The notes below the pieces were generated by a model that ran no database searches, had not been told where the DNA came from, and saw nothing but the letters and a program-made list of their open reading frames with translations. Position numbers and translations under genes: made by a program. Shown piece after piece: positions 1 to 12,700 of a stretch of 64,000 bases of DNA. This DNA comes from Neoscytalidium dimidiatum (taxonomy: Eukaryota > Ascomycota > Dothideomycetes > Botryosphaeriales > Botryosphaeriaceae). Each line of letters starts with the position of its first letter. The stretch's first letter is position 1. The stretch spans positions 1,922,001-1,986,000 of the forward strand of contig CM074702.1 of NCBI GenBank assembly GCA_037367355.1, in the 5' to 3' direction.

Positions 1-1154
1 CTTCCCGGGCAGGACCAGCGTGATCTTGGCGCCGGGGGCCAGCACCTTGCCCAGGTTCACGTAGCTGCCCTTCTCGGACACGGCGTCGAAGGCGTGCAGC
101 AGGCGGGCGCCGGGCGGCACGGCGGCGGCGATGCCCGCGACCACGGCGTCGTCGCCGGCGCGGTAGTCGACGATGGTGTCGCCGCGCGCGCGGTCGATCA
201 GCGTCTCGACGTGCGGCGCGCCGCGGCCGGCCACGCAGATGAGCGGGTGGATGCCGCTGCGCGCCGCCAGCTGCACCGCGTACGCGCCGACCGCGGACGC
301 CGCGCCGTAGATGACCAGCGGCGTCGGGCCCGGCGTCGCGGCCTGCGTCCACGGCTCCGGCAGCCCCAGGCGCGAGGGCAGGTACAGGCCCACCGCCGCG
401 GTCATGGCGGCGAGCGGGATGGCGGCGGCTTCTGGAAGTTGGCACGGTGGGTTAGCGTGTGTGCGGCGGCGGCGGCGGCGGCGGCGGCGAGATGGGGGAT
501 TCTGCAAGGCATGAAATGGCTGGAACCGTGGGGCGTTGATGGTGCGGAGGGTGGTATCGCCGGATTAGGCAATGGTGTGGAAGGGTTCCGGAAAGCGCGG
601 GCGATCTTATAACGGCTGTGTTCTTATCATAGGTCCACTTACCCTCGAAGCTTGTGTCCTTGGGGATGTGGAAGGTGGTGTGCGCCCAGGCGATGGCATA
701 CTCGGCATAGCTGCCGTGCGGCGTCAGCATCTCGTGGAATGCGGCCACACGGTCACCGGGCTTGAACTCGGTGACGTTGGCGCCGACTTTCTCGACGATA
801 CCGGCGATATCGTCGCCTTCATTGCGCGGCTGCTTCGTCCATTCTGGCAACTTCCTTTATTGCAGGGTTGGCTTTGTCAGATTATTTGTCTCTGGTGGTG
901 GCGGGAAGGGGTGCTGGTGGAGATGGTCGAGACGAGGCGGGAGGTCGTGCGGAAGGGACGGAGCTAAGGGGAGAAATAGTTGCCGCACCAACGGATCCTT
1001 CTGACCTGTCAAGAGAAATCGTTTAGACCTACCAATCCTTGGGGTTGCTCCCCGAAACAACGACTTTGATGAGCACTTGGTCCTCGTTAGGCTCCGGAAT
1101 CGGGGAGTCGACGATCTCGACCTTAGTGCCGGGATTAACAATGGCTTCCTTCAT
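1..1154 (-). CDS. MDR-family NAD(P)-dependent oxidoreductase (zinc-type alcohol dehydrogenase/enoyl reductase-like), 3' end outside window
   Basis: Three exons read in phase: 1154-1033, 854-643 and 431 to beyond position 1. Donors are GTAGGT and GTAAGT; acceptors are AAAG and CCAG. Exon 1 gives a GroES-like start (MKEAIVNPGT, then SGSNPKDW across the first splice). Exon 2 carries the family signature GDDIAGIVEKVG followed by a PGDRV motif. Exon 3 enters the Rossmann half, with VIYGAASAVGAYAVQLA in the place of the nucleotide-binding loop. The zinc-ligand cysteines of true alcohol dehydrogenases are not seen, so a quinone-oxidoreductase or trans-enoyl-reductase-like member is likely. The substrate cannot be told. 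The second intron contains a (GCC)n run near 467-490. The C-terminus is missing because the window starts inside the gene. Confidence 0.85.
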
Positions 1155-1799
1155 GATGTTAGATAAGGTTCGGTATCAGAGGCTTGATGCTGATTTGACT
1201 AATTGATGGGAATCTGGCAATTGGGCTTAAGCCTTTATACTCTCCAGTTCCAGAAGGAGCATTATTAATCCTGCTGCTATTGAGGTGGGGTTCGACAGCT
1301 TTCGAAGAGGGAACCAATGAAGCTCGTCACGCGGTAATTGCGTCACCCGACGGGTCGGATTTAACCCGGTCGCTTTGCGCCGTTGGAGCATTGGTCAGCC
1401 TTTTCCTTCATCCTCGTACTCGTACTTCGTGTAGGCCAGGTAAGTACTGTAAAATGCCAGTATCTCTCGCACTCGATTGTCTAGCAACGGAGCCGACTTT
1501 ATTCTTTCCGTGATGCTCTCTTCTCGGAACGGTGATATTTATGAGCACTCTAGCTTGAATCGCGGGGAGGACCACGCAAAACATGGCAGCGGCATGTGTA
1601 AGACCGCAAAGTGCAGTGATTTATTTGTAAGGATACGGAGAAGAAGTGAAATTCACGACGGTATCATGAGAAAGAGAATACAGCGTGAGAAAGCGGTGCA
1701 GATCCTGACGGCCTAGGAGAGATTAAACGTAATAAAACTACAAGGGGCATAAAGACAATAAATAATCTCGCAAGAAGGTGCTGTGCCAAGTGTTCCTGC
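1155..1799. other. Intergenic, no gene seen
   Basis: About 0.65 kb between the start of the MDR gene and the 3' end of the DnaJ-CTD gene, both on the minus strand. It should hold the MDR promoter and the terminator of the neighbour. I see only short ORFs without recognisable protein features. Confidence 0.5.
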
Positions 1800-4096
1800 T
1801 TAGACTACTCCTGGGTGCTCTAGCGGTTGGATTTCGACATTAACAATGAGATTCCCTCTCTGAGACGGATCACCGGATCTGGGCATTCCAAAGTCGCGAT
1901 ACTTGCGAGTCCAATTGACCGGCGTGTTCTTCGGGCCTTTGACCCTGATCTTCCTACCACATATTGTATAGATCTTTTTTTCCCATCCAAGTTTGGCTTC
2001 GGCAAAGGTGAGATCTATGGTTGTGTGTAGGTCTGATCCGACACGGTTGAAGTAGTGATGAGGTTTCTGAGGTTTGCGTATAAGCAAATTGTTTGGACTT
2101 TGCTCTGCAGCTGTATACTTACATCCTTGACAATGAACCATACATCTTGACCAACGCCGTCAGGGCCTTGGTTTCCTACGCCTGAAAACTTGATCTTGCT
2201 ACCAGCCATCAGACCCTTCTTGATGGGCACTTTGAGTTCCTTGGGCTCTCTTCTCGAAAAACCCGTGTACGGGTCGAACACTCTCCTGTCAATCCTAACA
2301 ATCTTTTCCACACCATTGAAGATCTCCTCTAGAGTAAGCGGAAGTGGATGTTGGATGACTTCAGCTGGTCTCGGTGTCAATGGCGGTGAATGTTGCAGCG
2401 GGACTGACGGTGGTGGCTGTGATAGCGTTGGGGTCCGCTCATTTGAGACCGGCGACATCTCCCTGGGGCTCTCCGCAATGCGTGGCCACCTACCACTACG
2501 TTCGTCCTCTATGCCAAGGCCATTGGATCCTCCATCTGGCGTCCTTGGAATGGGCTCGCTGAACATATTAAAGGAATCTTCCCGGTGGGGTTGGTTGCTT
2601 AGCCCGCCGAATATGGCAGAATCTCTCCGAAACGGTGACGCTATACCAGCGCTGCCGCCGCTGGAACCTCCTCCATTCCCACTGCCCGATGTGTGTATGG
2701 CATATGATGAACCGCGTCGGATGGCATTGGGAAGTGGTGGAGTTGGATGCGTTTTGCTGTCACGCTTCAATGCGCGCGAGATATAAACCTCGCCACTAGG
2801 CATCACAAAGTAGTTGACCTTGTCGAAGCTCTGGGGTGGGATGCGCCACCGCTCAGCCAATATGGAAGCTTCGTCTGCTTTCGTGAATCCGGCACAGAAT
2901 GCGCGACTGTGACAAAATTGTGAGTGAGTAAAGAGAGGGTGGGTGGGAGTGGCTCACAAGTTTGCCAACGAGTTTTGCTCCTCCTGCCTCTCAATTTCTT
3001 CCTTCAGCTTTCGAAGCTCTTCTTTGAGAGTCAGTTTCTCCTCCTGCATGAGCTTCATCTCTGTATCGACTCTCTGGGGCTTCCGGTATGGACCAGTCTG
3101 TAAGGCTTCTCCTGTAACGTTTGGGAGTTTTCCTTCTGAGTTCTCCAAAGACCCAGGGGGCGATACTCGCCGAACCGAGTCCGCAGATGTATCAGGGCTT
3201 CGTGCGGACGGGGGCAAGGTGGTCGGTGAAAGTAATTCCTCGTCATCGCCTTCAACCCAGTCCTCCACTGTAGGTTGCCGGTAATGGGTCTTCCTTGAAT
3301 GCTTCGATTCCTCAGTGCTAGAGCGCTCCGGCGAAGAAGGATGGGTTTTCTCAGTGGGAGAGTCTGGTAGTTCAATCACACCATCGTCCGAAGATCCTTC
3401 GTCTTCGTTCAACTCCAAGGCCGCCCGGTCCGCAAAAGCGGGCTCTCTAAGTTCATGAGCGAGAGCATCCCAATCGACAATTTTCGTAAGAATGTACGGT
3501 TGTCTCCTTGCAGATACGATGTCTTCGACTAGTGTGAATAACTGCGCCTTCATGTTTTCCAGCGCAGCGGCTGTGGCCTGGGCCTTGAATTCCCTGATGT
3601 TGCTTGTTCGGTCGCATATCTTCTTGCGGAGGGCCTGCAATTCTCGATCCAGGGACTTTGTAGAATTACGTCTTTGAGGAGACAGGTCGCTGAGGAATAC
3701 CTCGACTTCCTGGAGATCTTCAACGCACTCTTCGGTGAGTTCGCGCAGCTCAACTTCAGTATGATGGTCACAACGTTTGAGAAACGACTTCGGATTGGCA
3801 AGGTCTTCCTCTAGGAGCTGCAAGTCGCAGTACAACGTGCGGACTGCATGCAACAAGTCAGTCCAGCTTCTCAATAGGAGAACATTCCTTCCATCGACGT
3901 GTGGACCTACTGTCGTCGCATAAATTTCGAAAGCTTGGCCCCGCACGATCGCCTGTAGACGCGTGGTCAGTACATTGCAGTGTCACTAGATTGGCGAGGG
4001 AGTATGCAGCATACACTCCTTCAGATGTTTCCAAGCCAAATGCCGAACTTTGCTGACTTGGCCGATCCCTTCACTGGGCTCCAGAAACGCCGCCAT
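1800..4096 (-). CDS. Fusion-type protein: fungal helical N-terminal region plus DnaJ C-terminal (substrate-binding) domain, no J domain
   Basis: Exons that agree in phase: 3952-2958, 2906-2123 and 2066-1800 (stop TAA), with introns 2957-2907 (GTGAGC...CACAG) and 2122-2067 (GTAAGT...CTCAG). The large 5' exon has no ATG in frame near its start, so a short upstream exon from the ATG at 4096 is inferred; its donor is uncertain. The first ~330 residues are charged and helical (coiled-coil-like segments, then an acidic/proline linker), reminiscent of N-terminal regions of fungal STAND-type proteins. The C-terminal ~180 residues match both beta-sandwich subdomains of DnaJ/Hsp40 type II: LTLEEIFNGVEKI, then KFSGVGNQGPDG, HTTIDLTFAEAKLGW and a terminal RGNLIVNVEI strand. 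The J domain with its HPD motif is absent, as is the Cys-rich zinc domain. A client-binding role without Hsp70 stimulation is an inference. Confidence 0.72.
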
Positions 4097-5505
4097 GGAG
4101 CGCAGACACGTTCTGGTTGAGGTTGTCAGGCTGGAATGAGGCTACCAGTGAGCGGACACCACAAGCGGTTCGCAGGATTAAAAGGACCAGCCTTGCAAGG
4201 CTGTCACCGGCTACAGCCGTGGCCTGCTTTATGCTGATTCGCCTGCCGATATGCGCCATGGCCAAGCCTTTTTCTGCCTGGGGCGAGGCTGAAAGACGGC
4301 GACAATCCATCCTTATCGATGGCGTCCATCAAAAGCATGCGAAAACAGCTGCCCAGCTTCTGACCTGGTCAAAAATAGCTTTTGGCCCCCAGCCGTGTGC
4401 CAGAGGCGCTTGTTGTGTGAAACGTAATGGGGGGTCGTCGGAGCGATATCCAAGCGTGTTGCATCGCGAACCTACGAAAGAGATGACAGTGTGAATTTCT
4501 GTTGTTTCCACGTCTCACAAACATTGCAAGACCGCAGCATGGCTGAGCGCATGGCTCACGGATATCCAGCTGAATGTTGTGGCTTGCTTAGCGTCACCCC
4601 ATCTGCAGATTGAGCGGGCGGCCGCATGTGACCGAACAGAATATCAGTTGGCTAGCCTGGTGTTCGTGTTCTTGGGCTGTTGCCAGGCTGACTGCATGCA
4701 CGTCAGCGATGCAGGCAAGGCGTTACTTGCGGACTTCAAACGACGCGTCGAAATGTTTGTCATATTGTTGCCTACTGATCGGTGAAGACGCTGTAGGGCA
4801 CATGAAAAGGCAGCCGGATGAATCAGCCTTGACAAGTTTTGTCTCAAGCTTGCTCTACAGAGAAATATGTACTGAAAGCTTTTCGATAGTATTAGTAAAT
4901 TGCAATCATGGGTTTTCCCGATCTCGCTAGAACGCTGTTTGGCTAGCACAGTGAACAGCAGATAGATAATTTCACCTCTTGTCCGGTAGTGGAGTACTCC
5001 TAACACACCAGTTGCGCCAGGAGCAAGCATTTTTGCACGTCTGATTAACTCTCAGCTGTTAGTGCAGGTGTCTGGATGTAGACTCTGTAAGATTGGGTGG
5101 ACATGTACACCTAGGATATAGCTTCAACTCCCTACGTGGATTCCTTCTTGATGCAGTTCGGATGGTAAAATCATCTGCTACCAATTTTGCCAGCATCCGT
5201 GAAAACTATGAAATGGGCCTGCGATTAGCTGGAGAATTCATTTTCCGCCTGTCAACACCGTGTCTACCCGCAAAGAAATCAGAAATTTGGCGCGAGTCGC
5301 GGAGCGCAAGTGGAACACCCGTTGGGAGATTTCTTTTTATTCGTGCAAACAGTCCGATCGTTATCTCCCATTGAGCGACGAACTGGTGTTAGGCACAATG
5401 TTCTTGCGCCAAAAAGCCGAAGAAGCTCATCCTGGTTTTGGATACGCATCCGCTAACTCCGACCGCTAATGTATCATTTCCCCCTCAACCTATCGTGATA
5501 CCCAT
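4097..5505. other. Intergenic, ~1.4 kb, no gene recognised
   Basis: It lies between the upstream side of the DnaJ-CTD gene and the 3' end of RPL34. Several ORFs of 60-128 codons occur on both strands, but none shows splice-compatible continuation, low-complexity-free protein character or a family motif. No tRNA B-box was noticed. Confidence 0.4.
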
Positions 5506-6254
5506 TTAACGCTTCTTGGCCTGGGACTCCTTGAGGACCTTCTTGACGATCTTCTGCTCCTCGATCAGGAAAGCGCGGACGACGCGGTCCTTGACGCAGT
5601 TGGCGCACCGCGAGCCACCGTAGGCACGCTGAACGGTCTTCTTGGGACGAGAAATGGTAGCATACTCGTGGGGGCGGAGGGCAGGGACCTATTAGGGACT
5701 GTCAGTCTCTGCAAGGAACAGCTCAATGCACAGTTCAGGAGCTCCGGGCAATTGGATGCACAGACGAAGAGACGCCGTTCCCTTGCAACAGGCTGTTTGA
5801 AACACATGGAAATATCCCAAAATATCCTGCCGCGACCGGATACAGCTCTCTTTTCCTCACGATCAAATTGCTCGGGGACTCCAAGGTGCGACGCATGGTA
5901 GAGATCCACTTACACCCGCGAGCTTGACACCGCAGTCACCGCACTTGGGGGCAGTGCCCTTCTTCTTGATGTGAAGGTAACGGAGCTGGCCACCCGGGGT
6001 CTTAATGACGCGGACCTTGTTCGACCGGGTGTTGTAGCTGCATCATTTCAGTCAGCGGCGGCCGTTTTGACAGGGACGAATGGCGCGGTGATGGGTTTCT
6101 GGGTGCGACGGACGAGCGGACGAGTGGATGAGTGGAGAACTTACGGGGTGCGGCGGCGCTGTAGGCAATAAAAATGTTAGCACGACGTCCAGCGACAACA
6201 GGCACCAAAATCCAGCGGGAGTGCGCATACGTAAGTCAACCTGTTGGACGGCAT
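5506..6254 (-). CDS. RPL34: 60S ribosomal protein eL34
   Basis: Four exons give 114 residues: 6254-6231 (8 codons), 6158-6145 (14 nt), 6037-5914 and 5688-5506 (stop TAA). Phases agree throughout and all introns are GT-AG (GTATGC, GTAAGT, GTAAGT donors). The protein starts [20 protein letters not shown] and continues with the eL34 zinc-binding signature: CGDCG, and after the last intron GGSRCANC, four cysteines in two CxxC pairs. The C-terminus is the usual lysine-rich [10 protein letters not shown] tail. It is a structural component of the cytosolic large subunit. Its start faces the PRP8 start across about 480 bp, so the two share a divergent promoter region. The 14-nt exon is unusual but its removal would break the frame, which supports it. 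Confidence 0.93.
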
Positions 6255-6733
6255 CTTGTCGGTATTCGCGGGCTGTGATACGCGAGGGTGTCGTTAGTCG
6301 TCGTTGTCGCCGTGTGCCTGCCTGTAGCGATAAGTTTTCGTGTGTGGGTGCAGGCGCGAGCGAGCCGAATGTTTTTCCGATCCGGATTCCCGACGCCAAG
6401 ACCCCAGGGATGGTCAGTGCATCATCGCCGAAAATCTCCAAGTCGCAGTGCAGCGACACGCATACGCCACCCCAGACGCGTCGCCGCATCACCAATTCAA
6501 ACCCATCACCCGCGAGTGAGGGTCGCGTGAAACTGCCTCCTCTCGTGTACCGCCGCTACCCGGACACATTTACGCGCTATTTGAGGAGCGCGTCTGCGGC
6601 GTCGACAACCGCCTCGGGCGACCGAGCTTAGGTTGCTCTCCACCCGCCTCATCTACAACCTCGACGCTCTCAATCTCACCTCAAAACCATCGGCTGCACT
6701 TCCGTCGCTTCCGACTCCCACAGAACCTTGTAG
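6255..6733. promoter_or_regulatory. Divergent promoter region between RPL34 and PRP8
   Basis: About 480 bp separate the ATG of RPL34 (minus) and the ATG of PRP8 (plus). The stretch just before PRP8 is pyrimidine-rich (C/T tracts around 6640-6730), as is common near transcription starts in filamentous fungi. No specific factor site was identified. Confidence 0.45.
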
Positions 6734-9700
6734 ATGTCGATTCCTCCACCTCCGGGCTGGTCTGCCCCGCCGCCGCCTGGCGCGCCGCCAGGAATGTCCG
6801 CACCGCCGCCTCCAGGTTATCGCCCACCTGCCGACCCACAAGTGGCAAAGTTTGCTCAGAAGAAGAAGGAATGGCTTCGGATGCAGAGGCAAAGATTTGG
6901 TGAGAAGAGGAAAGGTGGTTTCGTGGAAACGCAGAAGGCCGACATGCCACCCGAGCACCTGCGGAAGATCGTCAAGGATATCGGCGATGTCTCCCAGAAG
7001 AAGTTCAGCAGTGACAAGCGGAGCTACTTGGGCGCTCTCAAATTCATGCCGCATGCCGTGTTGAAGCTTCTGGAGAATATGCCCATGCCGTGGGAGAGCA
7101 CCCGCGAGGTGAAGGTGCTGTACCATGTCAACGGCTGCTTGACTTTGGTCAACGAAATTCCCCGTGTCATCGAGCCTGTCTTTCATGCACAATGGGCAAC
7201 TATGTGGGTGTGCATGCGAAGGGAAAAGAGTGATCGACGACACTTCAAGAGAATGAGGTTTCCGCCCTTCGATGATGAGGAGCCTCCGCTTTCATGGTCT
7301 GAAAATATCGAGGACGTTGAGCCTCTGGAGCCTATCCAGATGGAGCTTGACGAGAATGAGGATGCTCCAGTCTACGAGTGGTTTTACGATCACAGGCCAC
7401 TTTTGGATACCCCGCATGTGAACGGGCCTAGCTACAAGACCTGGAACCTCTCTCTTCCTCAAATGGCCACTCTCTATCGTCTCAGTCATCAGTTGTTGAG
7501 CGACGTCGTGGACAAAAACTACTTCCACCTCTTCGACATGAGCAGCTTTTTGACCGCCAAAGCCTTGAATGTGGCTATTCCCGGCGGCCCCAGGTTTGAG
7601 CCGCTTTACAAGGATATCGATCCGAACGATGAGGACTTTGGAGAATTCAACGCCATAGATCGTATCATTTTCCGTGCTCCCATCAGGACAGAGTACCGCG
7701 TAGCCTTCCCTTTCCTTTACAACTCTCTGCCGAGGAGCGTAAAAGTTTCTTGGTATTCGTACCCTCAAGCCGTATACGTCCGTGCTGAGGACCCCAGCTT
7801 ACCTGCCTTCTACTTCGATCCTGTAATTAACCCTATTTCTTCTCGTGCGGTCGCCCCCAAGAACATTGATGTTCCACACGAAGATGAAATCTTTGGGGAT
7901 GATGATGAGGATGACTTTGAGCTTCCCGCTGAGGTCGAGCCTTTCTTGGACGATCAAGAGCTGTACACGGAGGATACCGCATCTGCAATCGCTCTGTGGT
8001 GGGCTCCTTTCCCATTCGACCGCAGGTCTGGCAGGATGGTTCGTGCGCAGGATGTGCCTTTGGTCAAGCAGTGGTACCTTGAGCACGTTCCTCAGGGCCA
8101 GCCGGTCAAGGTCCGAGTGTCCTATCAGAAGCTCCTAAAGACATACGTTCTCAACGAACTGCACAAGAAACCACCAAAGGCCCTAAACAGTCAAAACTTG
8201 ATGAAGTCGCTTAAGTCGACCAAATTCTTCCAGCAGACCACCATTGATTGGGTAGAAGCTGGTCTTCAAGTCTGCAGACAGGGTTTCAACATGTTGAATC
8301 TCCTCATCCACCGGAAGAACCTTACATACCTTCATCTCGACTACAACTTCAATCTCAAGCCCATCAAGACTTTGACGACTAAGGAGCGGAAGAAGTCACG
8401 TTTTGGAAATGCATTCCATTTGATGCGAGAAATCCTCCGTTTGACCAAGCTCATTGTCGATGCCCAAGTCCAGTACCGTCTAGGTAATATCGACGCCTTC
8501 CAGCTTGCAGACGGTATTCTATATGCCTTCAACCACGTTGGCCAGTTGACGGGTATGTACAGGTACAAGTACAAGCTGATGCACCAGATTCGTACCTGCA
8601 AGGACCTCAAGCACTTGATCTACTACAGGTTCAATTCGGGTCCAGTTGGCAAGGGCCCTGGTTGTGGTTTCTGGGCTCCAGCATGGCGGGTCTGGCTATT
8701 TTTCATGAGAGGTATCATTCCTCTTCTGGAGCGCTGGCTTGGCAACTTGCTGTCCCGTCAGTTCGAGGGTCGTCATAGCAAGGGAGTTGCCAAGACCGTC
8801 ACCAAGCAGCGTGTTGAGTCGCATTTCGACCTGGAGCTGCGTGCTTCGGTTATGGCCGACCTCATGGACATGATGCCTGAGGGTATCAAACAGAACAAGG
8901 TCAACACTGTCCTGCAACACTTGTCCGAAGCGTGGAGATGCTGGAAGAGTAATATTCCATGGAAGGTCCCGGGTCTCCCTGCTCCCATCGAAAACATTAT
9001 CCTGCGTTACGTGAAGAGCAAGGCCGACTGGTGGGTTTCAGTGGCACACTATAACCGCGAGAGAATCCGGAGAGGCGCTACTGTTGATAAGACGGTGGCG
9101 AAGAAGAACTTGGGCCGTCTGACCCGTTTGTGGTTGAAGGCAGAGCAGGAGAGGCAGCACAACTACATGAAGGACGGACCGTACGTCTCTTCCGAAGAAG
9201 CTGTTGCCATCTACACTACCATGGTCCACTGGCTTGAGTCAAGGAAGTTCCAGCCCATCCCCTTTCCGAGCGTGTCTTATAAGCATGACACCAAGATCCT
9301 CATCTTGGCCTTGGAACGATTGCGTGAGGCATATTCCGTGAAGGGCCGTCTTAATCAGAGCCAGAGAGAGGAGTTAGCGCTCATCGAACAGGCGTACGAC
9401 TCTCCAGGCACTACCCTGGCCAGGATCAAGCGCTTCCTATTGACTCAGCGTGCCTTCAAGGAGGTTGGCATTGATATGAACGACAATTACAGCGACATTA
9501 ACCCGGTCTATGACATTGAGCCCATCGAGAAGATCACCGATGCGTACCTCGACCAGTACTTATGGTACCAGGCCGATCAACGCCACTTGTTCCCGTCGTG
9601 GATCAAGCCGTCTGACTCTGAGGTTCCTCCGCTTCTTGTATACAAATGGGCGCAAGGTATAAACAACCTCGACAAGGTCTGGGAGTACCAGGAGGGTGAA

Positions 9701-12700
9701 TGCAATGTCATGATTGAGACCAAACTGTCCAAGGTCTACGAGAAGATCGATCTCACCCTACTTAACCGGCTTTTGCGTTTGATTATGGACCACAATTTGG
9801 CCGACTATATCACGTCAAAAAACAACGTCCAACTCAACTACAAGGACATGAACCACACTAATAGCTATGGCATGATCAGAGGTCTCCAGTTCTCGGCCTT
9901 TGTCTTCCAGTACTACGGCCTGATGCTTGATCTGTTGCTTCTTGGTCTCCAAAGAGCAAGTGAGCTGGCCGGTCCTCCCAATGCTCCCAATGACTTCCTT
10001 CAGTTTAGGGATCGTGCTACTGAGACGAAGCATCCTATCAGGCTCTATACTCGTTACATCGACAAGATTTGGGTGTTTTTCCGTTTCAATGCAGAGGAGT
10101 CGCGCGATCTCATCCAACGCTTCCTTACTGAGAACCCGGACCCCAACTTCGAAAACGTCATTGGTTACAAGAACAAGAAGTGTTGGCCTCGCGATTCGCG
10201 CATGCGTCTGATGCGTCATGATGTTAACCTTGGCCGCGCTGTGTTCTGGGACCTGAAGAACCGTCTCCCTCGTTCAGTCACCACGATTGACTGGGATGAT
10301 ACTTTCGCCAGCGTTTACAGCAGGGATAATCCCAATCTGTTGTTCTCCATGTGCGGGTTTGAGGTCCGCATCTTGCCCAAGATCCGTAATCAGAATGACG
10401 AGTTCCCGGTTAAGGACAGTGTCTGGTCATTGGTGGACAACAGGACCAAGGAAAGGACAGCCCACGCGTTCTTGCAAGTCACCGAGGAGGACATTCAGAA
10501 ATTCAACAACCGCATCCGGCAGATTCTGATGTCGTCTGGTTCAACTACGTTCACGAAGATCGCCAACAAGTGGAACACGGCTCTCATCGCCCTCTTCACC
10601 TACTACCGTGAGGCGGCTGCTTCGACTGTGAACTTGCTTGACACCATCGTCAAGTGCGAGACTAAGATTCAGACTCGTGTCAAGATTGGTCTCAACTCCA
10701 AGATGCCCTCGCGTTTCCCGCCCGCCGTGTTCTACACACCCAAGGAACTTGGTGGTCTCGGCATGATTTCTGGATCACACATCCTTATCCCTGCTAGTGA
10801 CAAGCGCTGGTCCAAGCAAACGGACACAGGTGTCACTCACTACCGTGCTGGAATGTCCCATGACGAGGAGACCCTGATTCCGAACATCTTCCGTTACATC
10901 ATCCCTTGGGAAGCCGAGTTCATCGACTCGCAGCGCGTGTGGACGGAATACTCCCAGAAGCGCATGGAAGCTAACCAACAGAACCGCCGTTTGACCCTGG
11001 AGGATCTCGAGGACAGCTGGGACCGTGGGCTCCCACGTATCAACACCCTGTTTCAGAAGGATCGCAGCACCCTCAGCTTCGACAAGGGTTTCCGTGCCCG
11101 CACCGAGTTCAAGATCTATCAGCATATGAAGAGCAACCCCTTCTGGTGGACGAGCCAGCGTCACGACGGCAAACTGTGGAACCTTAATGCTTACAGGACT
11201 GACGTCATCCAAGCGCTGGGTGGTGTGGAGACCATTTTGGAGCACACCTTGTTCAAGGCAACTGCTTTTCCGTCCTGGGAGGGCCTTTTCTGGGAGCGAG
11301 CTTGTCTCGCCAACGGTACCCAGCTGCTACGATACGATGGCTCCAAGGTGGCGGTTGAAGATGTCAAGGAAGGGGATCTTCTCCTAGGACCGGACGGTGG
11401 ACCTCGTCGCGCTTTCAATGTGGTCAGTGGCGAAGACCGTCTCTATCGCATCAAAATCGGCTCCCGCAAGGAGGACCTGGTTGTCACGAGCAATCACATC
11501 TTGGTACTCCACCGGAAGAAGGGCGGTAGAAACAAGTATGAAGGACTTACCACACAAGGGCATCGCCAGCGTTTCGAAGCCCTGCTAGGTGAACTTCCGG
11601 ACCCCAGTTCTGAGCCTGCGGCTGCGGGGAGGCCCAACAATCTGGTGAAGCCTCGTGCAGACTTCATGGATGCGCTAAGGAGTGCCTTGTCTTGGTTGCT
11701 CCGCGCCGAACGCGGTAAGGTGGGGGCTACACAAGTCCGGAACACCCTGAATGGCACGACTGGCATCACTTCTGGTGATGAGTGTTACTCTGTCAAGCTC
11801 CCGGGCGGACAGGGCGGGAAACGCGAGTACGTCACTTTTGCCTGGGGAAATCCTGAGCGTACCAATCTCAAAGGGCACCCTAATCACCCACCGATCTTCT
11901 TTGCAACAAAGGAGGACGCCTTTGCGGCCGCCGTAGCCAAGAGCCGCGAGATCTACGACCAAGGTGGCATAACTCTGGCCACTCTTCGCCAACGTTTCGA
12001 GGCCAAGTCTGCGAATGGCAAGGGTGGGGAGATTAGGATCGACTCCGGTATACCGAATACATTCCTTCTTTGGAACAAGAATGGCTCTGACCTAAAGATT
12101 CGCGTATACTGCTCTCGCGACTATACGAAGTACGGGCGCGCGTTCACGTTTCCATCATGGCCGGATCCTAACGAAGCGATCGATTCGGAGGAGGATGACG
12201 AGGCGATTCCCGATCTAACCCGGCCTGAGGTCTCGGCAGCCGAACGGTTTGAGACTGTTGAGATGACAGCGGCTGAATTTGCGGCTCTTGATGACGACGA
12301 GAAATGCAGGTACCGGCTCTTCAGGTCTCCTGGCTTTGAGCTTCCTGAGCATACCGTACCTGTCAATCCATATTTCCTTGGGCTCTGGCTGGGAGATGGA
12401 TCGCGCCGTTCTACCATCATCCACAGTAACCATGAGCTGGCAGTCCGAGAGTTTCTCATTTCTCACGCCGCCGAGCTTGATCTTCATCTCGTCTGGCACG
12501 GCAATCTCAGCTACGCGACCGTGAAGAATACTCGCCTGGCTGCTCGCCCCCTACCGAAGGCAAATGATGATAACACTGTGCGGCCGGCAAGACGTCAGGC
12601 TCGACAGACCATCATAAAACAACGCCTTGCTGCTGGGTGGAAATTCCAGCCTAACCGCGCGTACGGCGAGACACGAGTCTGGAACCGCCCCATGGGCGAC

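Noticed and set aside
6653..7243. 196-codon minus-strand ORF over the start of PRP8, plus similar antisense ORFs through PRP8
   Set aside because: These are shadows of a long, conserved plus-strand gene. Composition is biased and no motif is seen.
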